Shown: positions 27,484 through 37,383 of the stretch, piece after piece
How positions within the stretch are numbered: the first letter of the stretch is position 1
Layout: each line of letters begins with the position of its first letter
Assembly: GCA_009692485.1 (NCBI GenBank)
Contig: SHZB01000012.1
Span: forward strand, 1-38,458
DNA length: 38,458 nucleotides
Reading direction: 5' to 3'
DNA from: Myxococcales bacterium
GTDB taxonomy: Bacteria > Myxococcota_A > Polyangia > Polyangiales > Polyangiaceae
Notes under the pieces: model-generated
Seen by the model: only the letters and a program-made list of their open reading frames with translations
Database searches by the model: none
Told to the model about the DNA's origin: nothing
Made by a program: the position numbers and the translations under genes

Positions 27484-28473
27484 TTAGCGCGCTCCGCTTC
27501 CGGCGAGAAACGCCGGGAAATTCCCGCGCCCGATCGCCTCGATCGCCGCGAGCCGACGCAGAAACCGCCGGAAATCCTTGTAAATAACGACGTCACGCGG
27601 CCGCAGCTCATAGTCCGTGAGCCGGGTCACCGCAAAGCGAAGCGCCACCATCCGCGCCGCGTCGTAAGCGGAATCGAGCGCTGCCGGCTCGAGATCAACG
27701 AACTCGCGGTATCCGGTCACGAGCGCGCGAGCGAGGTCGGGCTGAAAGTCCGCGCCGAAGGACCACGCGAACACCGTCACCATCAAATCGAAGATGGCGT
27801 CCCCGGCGGACGCGCTCTCGAAATCGAGGATCGCACTGAGAGTCTCCCCGTCCCAGAGCACGTTGTCGCGAAAGACGTCACCGTGAATGACCGTGACGTC
27901 GCCCGGCAAGATCGCGTGTTCCCCGGGGCGAGCCGCGCTCTTCGAAAGCTCCACGAGGCGCGTGTCGATGAACCCGAGCGCCTCCTCGAGCTCGACCGTG
28001 AGCTCGCCGTGTGCACCGGCACGCAGCGCCTCGATGCGAACGCGTAGCTGCGGCGGCTCGAAGCGACTCGCGGGCGCCCCCACGTAGTCGACACCGGCGA
28101 GATGGATTCGCGCGAGCGCCACGCCCACTGCGCGCGCATGAGTCGGCGTCACGCGCGCCTGGCACAGCGACTCGCCGCTAACGAATGGGAACACGACGAC
28201 GGGCTTGCCGCGATGCGTGCCCACGGAGCCGCCGCTCTGAAGCAGCAACGGCGCGGGACTCGCGATGCCGCGACGGACGAGGTGTTGGAGCAAACGGTTC
28301 TGCTCGACGACGACGTCATGCGGACTCTCTTCGCACACGCGGACGAACACACGCCCGCCGCCGTCGAGTTCGAAGACGAAGTTCGAGTTGACGCTCCCGG
28401 CGGTGATGAACCCGACCTCACGGACCGCGAGCCCAACCTCCTCGCCGAGCGCGCGGGCCTCGGCGAGGGTCAT
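27484..28473 (-). CDS. Homoserine kinase type II / aminoglycoside phosphotransferase-fold kinase
   Basis: ITAGSVNSNFVFEL, VIHGDVFRDNVLWDGETLSAILDFESASAGDAIFDL; upstream alternative start at 28533. Confidence 0.75.
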   Translation of the reverse strand: MTLAEARALGEEVGLAVREVGFITAGSVNSNFVFELDGGGRVFVRVCEESPHDVVVEQNRLLQHLVRRGIASPAPLLLQSGGSVGTHRGKPVVVFPFVSGESLCQARVTPTHARAVGVALARIHLAGVDYVGAPASRFEPPQLRVRIEALRAGAHGELTVELEEALGFIDTRLVELSKSAARPGEHAILPGDVTVIHGDVFRDNVLWDGETLSAILDFESASAGDAIFDLMVTVFAWSFGADFQPDLARALVTGYREFVDLEPAALDSAYDAARMVALRFAVTRLTDYELRPRDVVIYKDFRRFLRRLAAIEAIGRGNFPAFLAGSGAR

Positions 28474-28583
28474 GTCCGTGAGGCGTGCCACGACGCGAGC
28501 GTTAACGCGAATCTTCGCTGCGCGCTCGACCAAGCCGCCACCATGGAGCAGGATTCGGCCCGAATCGCGGCACGAACCACACG

Positions 28584-30470
28584 ATGAGCCAAATCGAAGG
28601 GAACACGGCGGGCCTCAGCCCCCAGGCGCAGTCCACGCTCGAGCGGCTCTTCCGGCGCAAGGTGCCACTCGACGCGATCGCCTCGCCAGAGCTGATCCGA
28701 TCGCTCCTGGAAGCGACCAAAGTCGCGGGTCGTCAGGTCGGCGTGCTCGTGCACCGCTCGGGTGAGATCGAGCGCGTGATCGTCGGCGACTCGACGCGCC
28801 TCATGCTTCCAGACATCGGACGCCTGCGCGCGGCACAGGGTCGCTTTCGCGCCCTCCGTCTTGTCCACACGCACCTCTTCGGCGAAGAGCTGACGCGCGA
28901 CGACTTCCTCGATCTCGTGCGCCTGCGGCTCGACCTCGTGTGCGCGCTCATGCTCAATCCGGAGCGCGAGCTTCGGCAGATTCATTACGCCTACAACACG
29001 CCCGTCTACCGCGACGGCGATCCGGCCTACCGCGCGGTCGGCCCGCTCCCGCCCGGAAAGCTCGACGTCGATTTCGGAGCCTTGATCTCGGGCCTCGAGG
29101 ACGAGTTCGCCAAGCAAACGCGGACGCGCGCGACGGAAGCGAAGGACGGCCGCGCCATCTTGGTGCACGTCGCCGATCGCAAGAAAAAGAACGCGCTCGT
29201 GAACTCCGAGTCCCGCATGCGCGAGCTGAACGAGCTGGCACGCACCGCCGGCGTCGAGGTCAAAGACACCTTCGTGCAGATCCGCGAACGGCTCGATCCG
29301 AAATACGTCGTCGGCAAGGGCAAGCTCGACGAGATCCTTCTGCGCGCGGCCGAGGTCGATGCACGCACGTTGATCTTCGATCAAAACCTCACGCCGTCGC
29401 AAGCCTCGGCGATCTCGAAGATGAGCGATCTGCACGTGATCGATCGCACCCAGCTCATCCTCGACATCTTCGCCCAGCGCGCCGAGTCCGTGGACGGGAA
29501 GCTCCAGGTCGAGCTCGCGCAGCTCAAGTACTCGCTCCCGCGTTTGTCCCAAAAAGACGACGCGCTCTCGCGGCTCACGGGCGGGATCGGCGGTCGCGGC
29601 CCGGGCGAAACGAAGCTCGAGGTGGGCCGGCGCCGTGCGAAAGAGCGGGTGACGCAGCTCGAGACACGCCTCAAGAAACTGGCGCTTCAGCGGCGACAGC
29701 GACGCGCACGGAGACAGCGGCGGGACATCCCAATCGTCAGCATCGTGGGCTACACGAACGCCGGAAAGAGCACGCTCCTCAACACGCTCACGGACTCGGA
29801 CGTGCTCGCCGAGAACAAGCTCTTCGCAACCCTCGACACGCGCTCGCGGCGGCTCCGCTTTCCGAACGAGCGTGAGGTCGTGATCACCGACACGGTCGGC
29901 TTCATCCGAGATCTCCCGAAAGATCTCTTCGCGGCGTTTCGCGCAACCTTCGAAGAGACCGCCGACGCCGATCTCCTGCTCCACGTCGTGGACACCGCCG
30001 ACTCCGATCGCGACGAGCACATCAGGACCACCGAGGAGCTCTTGACCGAGCTCGAGCTCGCGAGCATCCCGCGTCTCTTGGTCTACAACAAAGTCGATCT
30101 CGTTCCGCCCGAAGAGAGTGAGCACCTCGCCCGGGGCCGCGACGACGTCGTGCTCGCGTGCGCTCGAGATCGCGAGACCACCCGCACCTTGCTCGACAAG
30201 ATCGCGACGCTGCTCTCACGCCGCTGGGTCGACGCGCAGCCGTGGACCGCCGGCTCGCTCGCCGCCGAGGAGGCACTCGCGCTCGGTGCCGAAGCGGCAC
30301 TGCCCGGTGATAGCGGCGACACCGACGGGCCATCGGAACAACACGGCCTGAACGGCGATGGCGGCATCGATCCGCGGGCCGTCACCGCCAATCTCGCGCC
30401 GGATCCCGAAGATCCGCGGCAGTTCGTCGTGCCACCCAAGCGCGCGATCAAAGTGCGCGATCCGCAGTGA
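28584..30470 (+). CDS. hflX: GTPase HflX with N-terminal extension and low-complexity C-terminal tail
   Basis: YVVGKGKLDEI, RTLIFDQNLTPSQ, GPGETKLEVGRRRAKERV, VGYTNAGKSTLLNTL, LFATLDTRSR, DTVGFIRDLP, YNKVDLV. Confidence 0.92.
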   Translation: MSQIEGNTAGLSPQAQSTLERLFRRKVPLDAIASPELIRSLLEATKVAGRQVGVLVHRSGEIERVIVGDSTRLMLPDIGRLRAAQGRFRALRLVHTHLFGEELTRDDFLDLVRLRLDLVCALMLNPERELRQIHYAYNTPVYRDGDPAYRAVGPLPPGKLDVDFGALISGLEDEFAKQTRTRATEAKDGRAILVHVADRKKKNALVNSESRMRELNELARTAGVEVKDTFVQIRERLDPKYVVGKGKLDEILLRAAEVDARTLIFDQNLTPSQASAISKMSDLHVIDRTQLILDIFAQRAESVDGKLQVELAQLKYSLPRLSQKDDALSRLTGGIGGRGPGETKLEVGRRRAKERVTQLETRLKKLALQRRQRRARRQRRDIPIVSIVGYTNAGKSTLLNTLTDSDVLAENKLFATLDTRSRRLRFPNEREVVITDTVGFIRDLPKDLFAAFRATFEETADADLLLHVVDTADSDRDEHIRTTEELLTELELASIPRLLVYNKVDLVPPEESEHLARGRDDVVLACARDRETTRTLLDKIATLLSRRWVDAQPWTAGSLAAEEALALGAEAALPGDSGDTDGPSEQHGLNGDGGIDPRAVTANLAPDPEDPRQFVVPPKRAIKVRDPQ

Positions 30471-30621
30471 ATTCCGGCCTTCGGCGCGGTTTAAGCCAGG
30501 TCGGGTGGCTGCGTCTCTTGCCATTACGCCGTCCGAGCGCGCACGCTGCTCGGCTACCGGCTGGCCCGCGCGGCTCGCCATCGTGCTTTACGTAGAGCGC
30601 CCTCTTTGCAAAAGTACCGGC

Positions 30622-31236
30622 ATGGATCGCGCCGCCGCAGCGAAGGCCATCGAAGACTTTCTGCGCGCGCTCGGGCATGCCGCGGAAGGCGAGCTGACGG
30701 ACACGCCGTCCTTGGTCGCCAGCGCATGGTGCGACGATCTGCTCGCGGGCTATGCCGCTGACCCGGTCGTGCTCTTGAAGGCCGGCGCCATCCCGACGCA
30801 CGCATCGAGAGATCTCATCGTGCTTCGCGATCTCGACGTCGCGCTGATGTGTCCCCACCACCTCTTGCCCGCGCACGGCTGCGCCGACATCGTGATTCTG
30901 CCGGGCAAAGCGGTTGCGGGCTTCGGGAGCTTGGCGAGCACGCTCTTCTTGTGTACGCGCCGACTCGCGCTGCAAGAGTCCGCGGGCGCTCACGTCGCCG
31001 CCACCATCGTCGAAGCGCTCGCTGCCGAGGGGGCGCTGTGCCGCCTGCGCTTGGTGCACACCTGCCTCGCGATTCGCGGCGCCCAGCATCCGCGTGCCTC
31101 GGTCGAGACCATCGCCTTCGCCGGCACCTTCGCGACCAGCGGCCGCGATCGTGACGCAGCGCTCGCTGTCCTCCTGGGCGGAGCAACACAGAGCGCGAGC
31201 TCTGCAACGTATTTGAGCGGCAAGGAAACCAAGTGA
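30622..31236 (+). CDS. GTP cyclohydrolase I (FolE)-like protein, divergent
   Basis: CPHHLLPAHGCADIVILPGKAVAGFGSLAS...RRLALQE...RLVHTCLAIRGAQHPRASVETIAFAG; Zn-type C..HH..HxC residues kept. Confidence 0.75.
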   Translation: MDRAAAAKAIEDFLRALGHAAEGELTDTPSLVASAWCDDLLAGYAADPVVLLKAGAIPTHASRDLIVLRDLDVALMCPHHLLPAHGCADIVILPGKAVAGFGSLASTLFLCTRRLALQESAGAHVAATIVEALAAEGALCRLRLVHTCLAIRGAQHPRASVETIAFAGTFATSGRDRDAALAVLLGGATQSASSATYLSGKETK

Positions 31237-31919
31237 GCGGGCTCGCCGTCGTCACCGGAGCGAGTCGCGGAATCGGTCGGGCCACGGCCCTAGCACTCGC
31301 GCGGCGTGGCTGCTCGCTCGCGCTCGTGGGTCGCCCGACGCCGAAACTCGCATCGGTCGCGGCAGAGTGCATCGCGCTCGGCGTCCGCGCAGCGTGCCAT
31401 GCGTGTGAGCTCGAAGACCCCGAGGCCATCACCCTCGCCGCGGCTGCGATCCAGAACACGCAGGGCAGCCCGGACATCGTCATCAACAACGCCGCCGAGC
31501 TCGTCTTCGGCCCGCTCTTGCACGAGACCTCGCTGACAGAGTGGGACCGCACGATGGCCGTCAACCTGCGCGCCCCCTTCCTTCTTTGCCGTGCGCTCAT
31601 GCCCGCGATGCTCGCGCAAAAGCGAGGTCGTTTCGTCCACGTCGCCAGCATTTCCAGCACCATCGGCTGTACGCGAGCGGGCGCGTATGCCACGAGCAAA
31701 TGGGGGCTCGTCGGCTTCAGCAAGTCGCTCGCCGAAGAACTTCGCGGGACGGGCCTCGTCTCGGTCGCCGTGCTGCCGGGCTCCGTCGATACGGAGATGC
31801 TCGCCGCGACCCCGTTTTCACCGCAAATGACGGCGAACGACGTCGCCAACGTGATCGTCTACTACGCGCTCGACGCACCCGCCGCCGTGCAGGGAGCCGC
31901 CGTCGAGCTCTTCGGCTGA
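31233..31919 (+). CDS. Short-chain dehydrogenase/reductase
   Basis: [52 protein letters not shown] overlap with the FolE-like gene. Confidence 0.9.
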   Translation: MSGLAVVTGASRGIGRATALALARRGCSLALVGRPTPKLASVAAECIALGVRAACHACELEDPEAITLAAAAIQNTQGSPDIVINNAAELVFGPLLHETSLTEWDRTMAVNLRAPFLLCRALMPAMLAQKRGRFVHVASISSTIGCTRAGAYATSKWGLVGFSKSLAEELRGTGLVSVAVLPGSVDTEMLAATPFSPQMTANDVANVIVYYALDAPAAVQGAAVELFG

Positions 31920-31960
31920 CGCGCACGCATGCGTCAAATCGTGCTAGTGGACGCGCCGCT

Positions 31961-33052
31961 ATGACCCTCGAAGTCGGGATTGTCGGCCTGCCCAACGTTG
32001 GCAAGAGCACGCTGTTCAACGCGCTTACTGCCGCCAAGGCAGAGGCGCAGAACTACCCGTTTTGCACGATCGAGCCGAACGTGGGCATCGTGCCCGTCCC
32101 CGATCCGCGGCTCGCCGTGATCGCGAAGTTTATCAACAGCGAGAAGCTCTTGCCGGCGGCCGTGCGCGTGGTGGATATCGCGGGGCTCGTGCGCGGCGCG
32201 AGCACCGGCGAAGGGCTAGGCAACAAGTTCTTGAGCCACATCCGCCAGGTCGACGCGATCCTCCACGTCGTGCGCTGCTTTCAGCTCGATGACGTCGTGC
32301 ACGTCGACGGCTCGGTAGATCCTTTGCGCGACATCGCTACGATCGAGACCGAGCTGATGCTCGCCGATTTGGCCTCGCTCACGTCGAGCCTCGACCGCAT
32401 GCGCAAGCAGGCAAAGGGCGACAAAGAGCTCTTGCCGAAGATCGCCCTCCTCGAGCGATGCGAGGCCGCGCTCGCAAGCGGAAAGCCCCTGCGCGCGCTC
32501 GCCCTCGACGATGAGCAAACTCTGGCGCTCAAGGCTCTCGGGATGATCACCGCCAAGCGCGTCCTCTACGTCGCAAACGTGAGTGACGACGATGCGCTCG
32601 GGACCGGCGCGCTCGCCAGCATGGTGCGCGAGCACGCGAAGAGCGAGGGCAGCGGCGTCGTCGCGGTATGCAGCAAACTCGAAGAAGAGCTCAACGAGCT
32701 TGGGCCCGAGGACCGGCAAGAGATGCTCACCGGACTTGGCCTCAGCGAGCCCGCGCTCGCGACCCTTGTACGCGAGGCGTATCGCCTGCTCGATCTCGAG
32801 AGCTACTTCACCGCCGGCCCAAAAGAGATCCGCGCGTGGACGATCCGCAAGGGCTCGACCGCTCCGCAGGCGGCGGGCGTCATCCACACCGACTTCGAGC
32901 GCGGTTTCATTCGCGCCGAGGTCTACGGCGTTGAAGATCTCGTCACGCACAAGAACGAAGCGGCGATCCGCAGCGCCGGCAAGCTCCGCGTCGAAGGCAA
33001 AGAGTACGTCTTCAAGGACGGCGACGTCGCGCACTTTCTCTTCAACGTGTGA
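31961..33052 (+). CDS. ychF: Redox-regulated GTPase/ATPase YchF
   Basis: [39 protein letters not shown]...[25 protein letters not shown]...; TGS-like C-terminus. Confidence 0.95.
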   Translation: MTLEVGIVGLPNVGKSTLFNALTAAKAEAQNYPFCTIEPNVGIVPVPDPRLAVIAKFINSEKLLPAAVRVVDIAGLVRGASTGEGLGNKFLSHIRQVDAILHVVRCFQLDDVVHVDGSVDPLRDIATIETELMLADLASLTSSLDRMRKQAKGDKELLPKIALLERCEAALASGKPLRALALDDEQTLALKALGMITAKRVLYVANVSDDDALGTGALASMVREHAKSEGSGVVAVCSKLEEELNELGPEDRQEMLTGLGLSEPALATLVREAYRLLDLESYFTAGPKEIRAWTIRKGSTAPQAAGVIHTDFERGFIRAEVYGVEDLVTHKNEAAIRSAGKLRVEGKEYVFKDGDVAHFLFNV

Positions 33053-33105
33053 CGCCTCTTCAGGCTGGCACGCCTGCTCGACGTGGCGCGGCTCTCTTCA
33101 AGATT

Positions 33106-33858
33106 TCAAGATGTGAGCCCGGGACCTGAAGGCGCGGCCGGCCGCTCGACGCCGGGACCATAGTGCTCGCCGCGTCGCTCATCGCGCAGCACCAAGCCGT
33201 CTTGCATCGTGACCATTCGCGGCATGCTCTCGGCGAAAAGGACGTTGTGTGTGACAACGACGATGGTGGTGCCGTGGCGGGCATTCATCTCGAAGAAGAG
33301 CTGGTGGATCGCGTCGCTCGTCGCGCTGTCGAGGTTGCCCGTGGGCTCGTCGGCGAGGATGAGCCGCGGCTCGAGGACCAGAGCACGCGCGAGGGCGACC
33401 CGCTGCTGCTCTCCGCCGGATAGCTCGCCGGGCCGGTGCGTCTCGCGGTGCGTGAGGCCCACCTCCGCGAGGATTGCCCTGGCTCGAGGCTCGATCTCGC
33501 TGCGTCGCTGTCCCTGGATGAGCCCCGGCATCATCACGTTTTCGAGCGCGTTGAAGTCCGGCAAGAGGTGATGAAACTGGAATACGAAGCCGATCATGCG
33601 ATTGCGGATCTCGGCAAGTTTCGAGCCCGGTAAACCGGTGAGCTCTTGGTTGGCGAGGGCGATGGTGCCACGGGTCGGCGTGTCGAGCGTGCCGATGCAA
33701 TGAAGGAGTGTGCTCTTGCCGGCGCCGCTCTTGCCGACGATGGCCACGATCTCGGCCGGAGCGATGTCGAGATCGATCCCGCGCAAGACGGCCAGTTCAG
33801 TCCCCATGTGGAAGAACACCTTCTCGAGAGCGAGGATTCGGACGAGGGCTTCGGTCAT
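33106..33858 (-). CDS. lolD: Lipoprotein-export ABC transporter ATP-binding protein LolD-like
   Basis: IVGKSGAGKSTLLHCIGTLD, VFQFHHLLPDFNALENVMMP, LSGGEQQRVALARALVLEPRLILADEPTGNLD, VTHN. Confidence 0.9.
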   Translation of the reverse strand: MTEALVRILALEKVFFHMGTELAVLRGIDLDIAPAEIVAIVGKSGAGKSTLLHCIGTLDTPTRGTIALANQELTGLPGSKLAEIRNRMIGFVFQFHHLLPDFNALENVMMPGLIQGQRRSEIEPRARAILAEVGLTHRETHRPGELSGGEQQRVALARALVLEPRLILADEPTGNLDSATSDAIHQLFFEMNARHGTTIVVVTHNVLFAESMPRMVTMQDGLVLRDERRGEHYGPGVERPAAPSGPGLTS

Positions 33859-33871
33859 GGGAATAAGGGTC

Positions 33872-35650
33872 TCATTCGTAACGAAGGCCATCGACGGGCC
33901 GGACACGCGCCGCCGTCAGCGCCGGGTAAACGGTAGAGAGGGTACAGATGCCGAGCGCCGCGAGCGCGACTACCAAGTAGTCGTGCGGATCGACGTTAAT
34001 GGGCAATCGATCAATGTAGTAGACGTCCGGGTCGAGGCGAACACCCGACCACTCGAGGCCAAGGCAAACTGCCAATGCGAATGCGACCCCAAGCGCCGTC
34101 CCGATCCCGCCGATGAGGACACCCTCGAGCATGAAGACCCGCATGATCGCGCTGTCCGGAGCACCAAGCGCCTTGAGGACGGCGATCTCGCGACTCTTCT
34201 CGGTCACCATCAGGAGCAGCGTGCAGATGATGCAGAAGCTGGCCACCGTGATCGCGATGCTCAGGATGATGAAGGTCGCCACCCGTTCGAGCTTGAGCGC
34301 GCTGAAGAGATTCTTGTTCATCTCTTTCCAGTCGCGCACTCTCAGCGGTTTTGCCTCAGGTGCAGCCTGACGCCGTTCGCGATCGAGCGCGGCGACGGCG
34401 GCATCGATCACGGGCCTCACGGAGACCACATTCTCCGGCTCGGGGATGCGAATGTCGATCTTGCTGATGCGTGCCTCGAGGTCGAAGAACTTCTGCGCCA
34501 CGGGCATCAGCGCATAGGCGTGGCTCGCGTCGTATTCGTACATTCCGCTGTAGAAGATCGCGGCGATTCGGAATTTCCGGGCGCGCGGCATGATCCCCAT
34601 GGGGCCAAGCTCACCCATCGGAGCCAGCACCGTGAGCTCGTCTCCGACCATGACGTGGAGCGATTTGGCGAGCTCTCGGCCGATGATGAGCGCCGGGTAG
34701 ACCTTGCGCTCGGCGGCGAGGAAAAACTCTCCGGCGCCGCCCAGAAACTCGTAAGGCGGCGCCTTGAAATACGGTTCACCGTCAGGTCCGCGCCCGATGA
34801 GCTCACCGGTCGGGATGGTGACGAGGCGCTCGGGCGAAACGAGGTATTCGAGCTTGCCGATCTCGATGTTCTCGGCAAGGTTCATGACCTTCACGACGCT
34901 CTCGGGCTCGATGCCGCGCATCAACAACCCTGCCGTGTTCGTAGCCGAGGACGCCATGGCATCCCCCGTGACCATCGGCGTCGCCGCGCCCCCGATCGGC
35001 TCGACCGCACGCCGAACCGCCGCGAGCGCCGCCTCGTAGTCGACGAAATCGCGCGCGTCCGGGACGTCGACGACGACGTGCGCGCTGTTGCCCAATATCT
35101 TCCGCTTCAGGTCGTGTCCGAAGCCGCCCATGATGCTCGTAACCGAGCAAAGCGCACACGAGCTCACGGCCACGCCGAGCACGCTGAGCACGCTGATGAC
35201 GGTGAGAAAACCGCTCTTCGTCGCGCTCAGCATGCGTGCGCTCACGAAGGGCACGAAACTGCCTTTTTGGAGGGCTCCAAGCCCTGTCGGCACGAGCGCG
35301 AGCAGCGTGTAAAGCACGTAGACGACCGCGGCGAGGAGCGCCACGGCACGCACCGCCTCGTGAAAGATCTCGTAGCTCGTGACGGCAACGCGCTCGGGCG
35401 CCGGCCAGCCTGCGATCACGTAGACGAGCGCCGGGATCGCGAGTCCGACGGCGATGCCAAGCCACCACAGCCATGCCTTCGCGCGGCTCTGCTGCCAGCG
35501 CGCATGCCCGCGAACCGCGAGCAAGGGAAAGGCGATGGGCACGACGAGCGCGGCGAGGTATGCCGGCCGGCCTCGCCCGACGGCGAAGGCGAAACCCGCA
35601 AGCGTGATCGCGTAAACGGCGTAGCTGACCCAGCTCCGAAGAAGCTTCAT
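33872..35650 (-). CDS. LolC/LolE-type FtsX-family permease with N-terminal extra TM region
   Basis: SATKSGFLTVISVLSVLGVAVSSCALCSVTSIMGGFGHDLKRKILGNSAHVVV; C-terminal FtsX domain; about 120 aa hydrophobic N-terminal extension; ATGA overlap with lysS. Confidence 0.85.
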   Translation of the reverse strand: MKLLRSWVSYAVYAITLAGFAFAVGRGRPAYLAALVVPIAFPLLAVRGHARWQQSRAKAWLWWLGIAVGLAIPALVYVIAGWPAPERVAVTSYEIFHEAVRAVALLAAVVYVLYTLLALVPTGLGALQKGSFVPFVSARMLSATKSGFLTVISVLSVLGVAVSSCALCSVTSIMGGFGHDLKRKILGNSAHVVVDVPDARDFVDYEAALAAVRRAVEPIGGAATPMVTGDAMASSATNTAGLLMRGIEPESVVKVMNLAENIEIGKLEYLVSPERLVTIPTGELIGRGPDGEPYFKAPPYEFLGGAGEFFLAAERKVYPALIIGRELAKSLHVMVGDELTVLAPMGELGPMGIMPRARKFRIAAIFYSGMYEYDASHAYALMPVAQKFFDLEARISKIDIRIPEPENVVSVRPVIDAAVAALDRERRQAAPEAKPLRVRDWKEMNKNLFSALKLERVATFIILSIAITVASFCIICTLLLMVTEKSREIAVLKALGAPDSAIMRVFMLEGVLIGGIGTALGVAFALAVCLGLEWSGVRLDPDVYYIDRLPINVDPHDYLVVALAALGICTLSTVYPALTAARVRPVDGLRYE

Positions 35651-37383
35651 CCGCTCTCGGGCCGCAGCAGCGGAAATAAGATCACGTCGCGGATCGTGGG
35701 CGTCGCCGTGAGCATCATGACGAGGCGGTCCATGCCCATCCCAAAGCCGGCGCATGGCGGCATGCCGTGCTCGAGCGCGCGCACGTAGTCGTGGTCAAAG
35801 TCCATCGTCTCTTCGGCGCCGCGAGCCTTCGCATCGACCTGGGCGCGGAATCGCGCTGCCTGATCTTCAGGGTCATTGAGCTCGCTGAAGGCGTTGCAGA
35901 GCTCTTGCCCATGCACAAACAGCTCGAAGCGATCGACCAGCGACGCGTCCTGGTCTTGCCTCCGCGCGAGTGGAGAAATCTCTGCCGGATAATCGGTAAT
36001 GAACACCGGAATGCTCTTGTCATGAACTCGATAGTCGCGCGCCAGAAATGGCTCGGCGAGATACTCATAGGCACAGAACATCCGCTCGCCGGGATTGCTG
36101 GTCTTCTTCATGCCATTACGGAAGTTTGCCCAATCAAGCTCGCGTCCCCGACTCTTGCTCTCTCGCGCCCACTCTTTGATCGGCGCGTCGCCCGCTTCGA
36201 CCGTGTCGAGCAACGAAGAAGGCAGGCCCGAGGCCGCGAGCGCGCGCGAAGTAGCCTCTTTCATGGGAATTCGCGCAAAGCTCTCGAAGCTGAACTGGCG
36301 CTCTTTCATCCACAGCGCGTGGGTCCCCGGCATGCGCGCGGCGAGCGTCTCGTCGACGTGGCGAAGCAAGGCCTCGGTCTTGTCCATCAACGTCGCGTGC
36401 GTCGCGTACGCCTCGTAGTACTCGAGCATCGTGAACTCGGGATTGTGGCGCGTGCTGACCCCCTCGTTGCGATAGCAGCGCGCAAGCTCGTAGACGCGCT
36501 CGAAGCCGCCGACGACGAGGCGCTTCAAATACAGCTCCGGCGCGATTCGCATGAAGAGCTGCATGTCCAGCGTGTTGTGGTGCGTGACGAAGGGACGCGC
36601 GGCCGCCCCACCGATGAGCGTGTGCATGCTTGGCGTCTCGACCTCGAGAAATCCCTGCGCATCGAGGAACGCGCGCACGGCACCCGTGATGACGGAGCGG
36701 GCGCGAAACACCTCGGCGACGTGCGGGTTCGCGACCAGATCGACGTAGCGCTGGCGGTAGCGCGCCTCGACGTCGGTGAAGCTCGTCTTGGTCGGAAGCG
36801 GTCGGTACGATTTGGTCAACAAGCGGAAGCCCTCGACGCCGATCGAGAGCTCGCCCTTTTTCGTCGCCATGCCACCGCCCCATGCCTCGACGATGTCGCC
36901 GAGATCGAGGTCCTCGAGCCGCGCGAACGCGCTACCGAGCAGCGCCTGCTCACACACGAGCTGCAGCTCACCGGTCCTGTCGCGCAAGCGAACGAAGGTC
37001 ATCCCGCCAAAGGACCGCAAAAAGAGGATGCGCCCCGCGACCCGAAAAGCCTGCGCCTCGATGCGCTCGGACACATAGCGGCCGTCGTCTCCGCGAGCCC
37101 CGCGAAACTGCTCGCGCACCTCAGCGAGCGCCGTGAGCGGCAGCTCCGAGCGCCCCGGCGACGTGCCCGCGACGTCGTTCGCGAACGGATTCTCACCGCG
37201 CGCTCGCACCCGCGCGGCCTTCGCCTTGCGAACCTCGATCAGCTCTTGCTCGGCAGCATGCGCGCCCCGGCCCGCGCCGGTATTTGGCTGGTTTTCGAGC
37301 GGCTCGTGCTTCGGCGACGCGGCACTTCCCGGCTCGTTCATGGGCGATCCGGGATGGCCAGGCTCGTCTTGGTCGTGGCTCAC
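35647..37383 (-). CDS. lysS: Lysyl-tRNA synthetase, class II
   Basis: [83 protein letters not shown]. Confidence 0.95.
   Translation of the reverse strand: MSHDQDEPGHPGSPMNEPGSAASPKHEPLENQPNTGAGRGAHAAEQELIEVRKAKAARVRARGENPFANDVAGTSPGRSELPLTALAEVREQFRGARGDDGRYVSERIEAQAFRVAGRILFLRSFGGMTFVRLRDRTGELQLVCEQALLGSAFARLEDLDLGDIVEAWGGGMATKKGELSIGVEGFRLLTKSYRPLPTKTSFTDVEARYRQRYVDLVANPHVAEVFRARSVITGAVRAFLDAQGFLEVETPSMHTLIGGAAARPFVTHHNTLDMQLFMRIAPELYLKRLVVGGFERVYELARCYRNEGVSTRHNPEFTMLEYYEAYATHATLMDKTEALLRHVDETLAARMPGTHALWMKERQFSFESFARIPMKEATSRALAASGLPSSLLDTVEAGDAPIKEWARESKSRGRELDWANFRNGMKKTSNPGERMFCAYEYLAEPFLARDYRVHDKSIPVFITDYPAEISPLARRQDQDASLVDRFELFVHGQELCNAFSELNDPEDQAARFRAQVDAKARGAEETMDFDHDYVRALEHGMPPCAGFGMGMDRLVMMLTATPTIRDVILFPLLRPESG

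Noticed and set aside
33053-33105. Direct repeat ttcaagat in the ychF/lolD convergent gap
   Set aside because: Only two 8-bp copies; too short to support.
33710-35788. Long opposite-strand ORFs (33710-35788 +, 15778-17775 -, 17899-19746 -, 28470-30125 -, 35767-37419 +, 9686-11659 -, 11678-13300 -)
   Set aside because: They overlap strongly recognised genes on the other strand and have R/E/H-rich, family-less translations. This is the expected shadow-ORF effect of very high GC with biased third positions.
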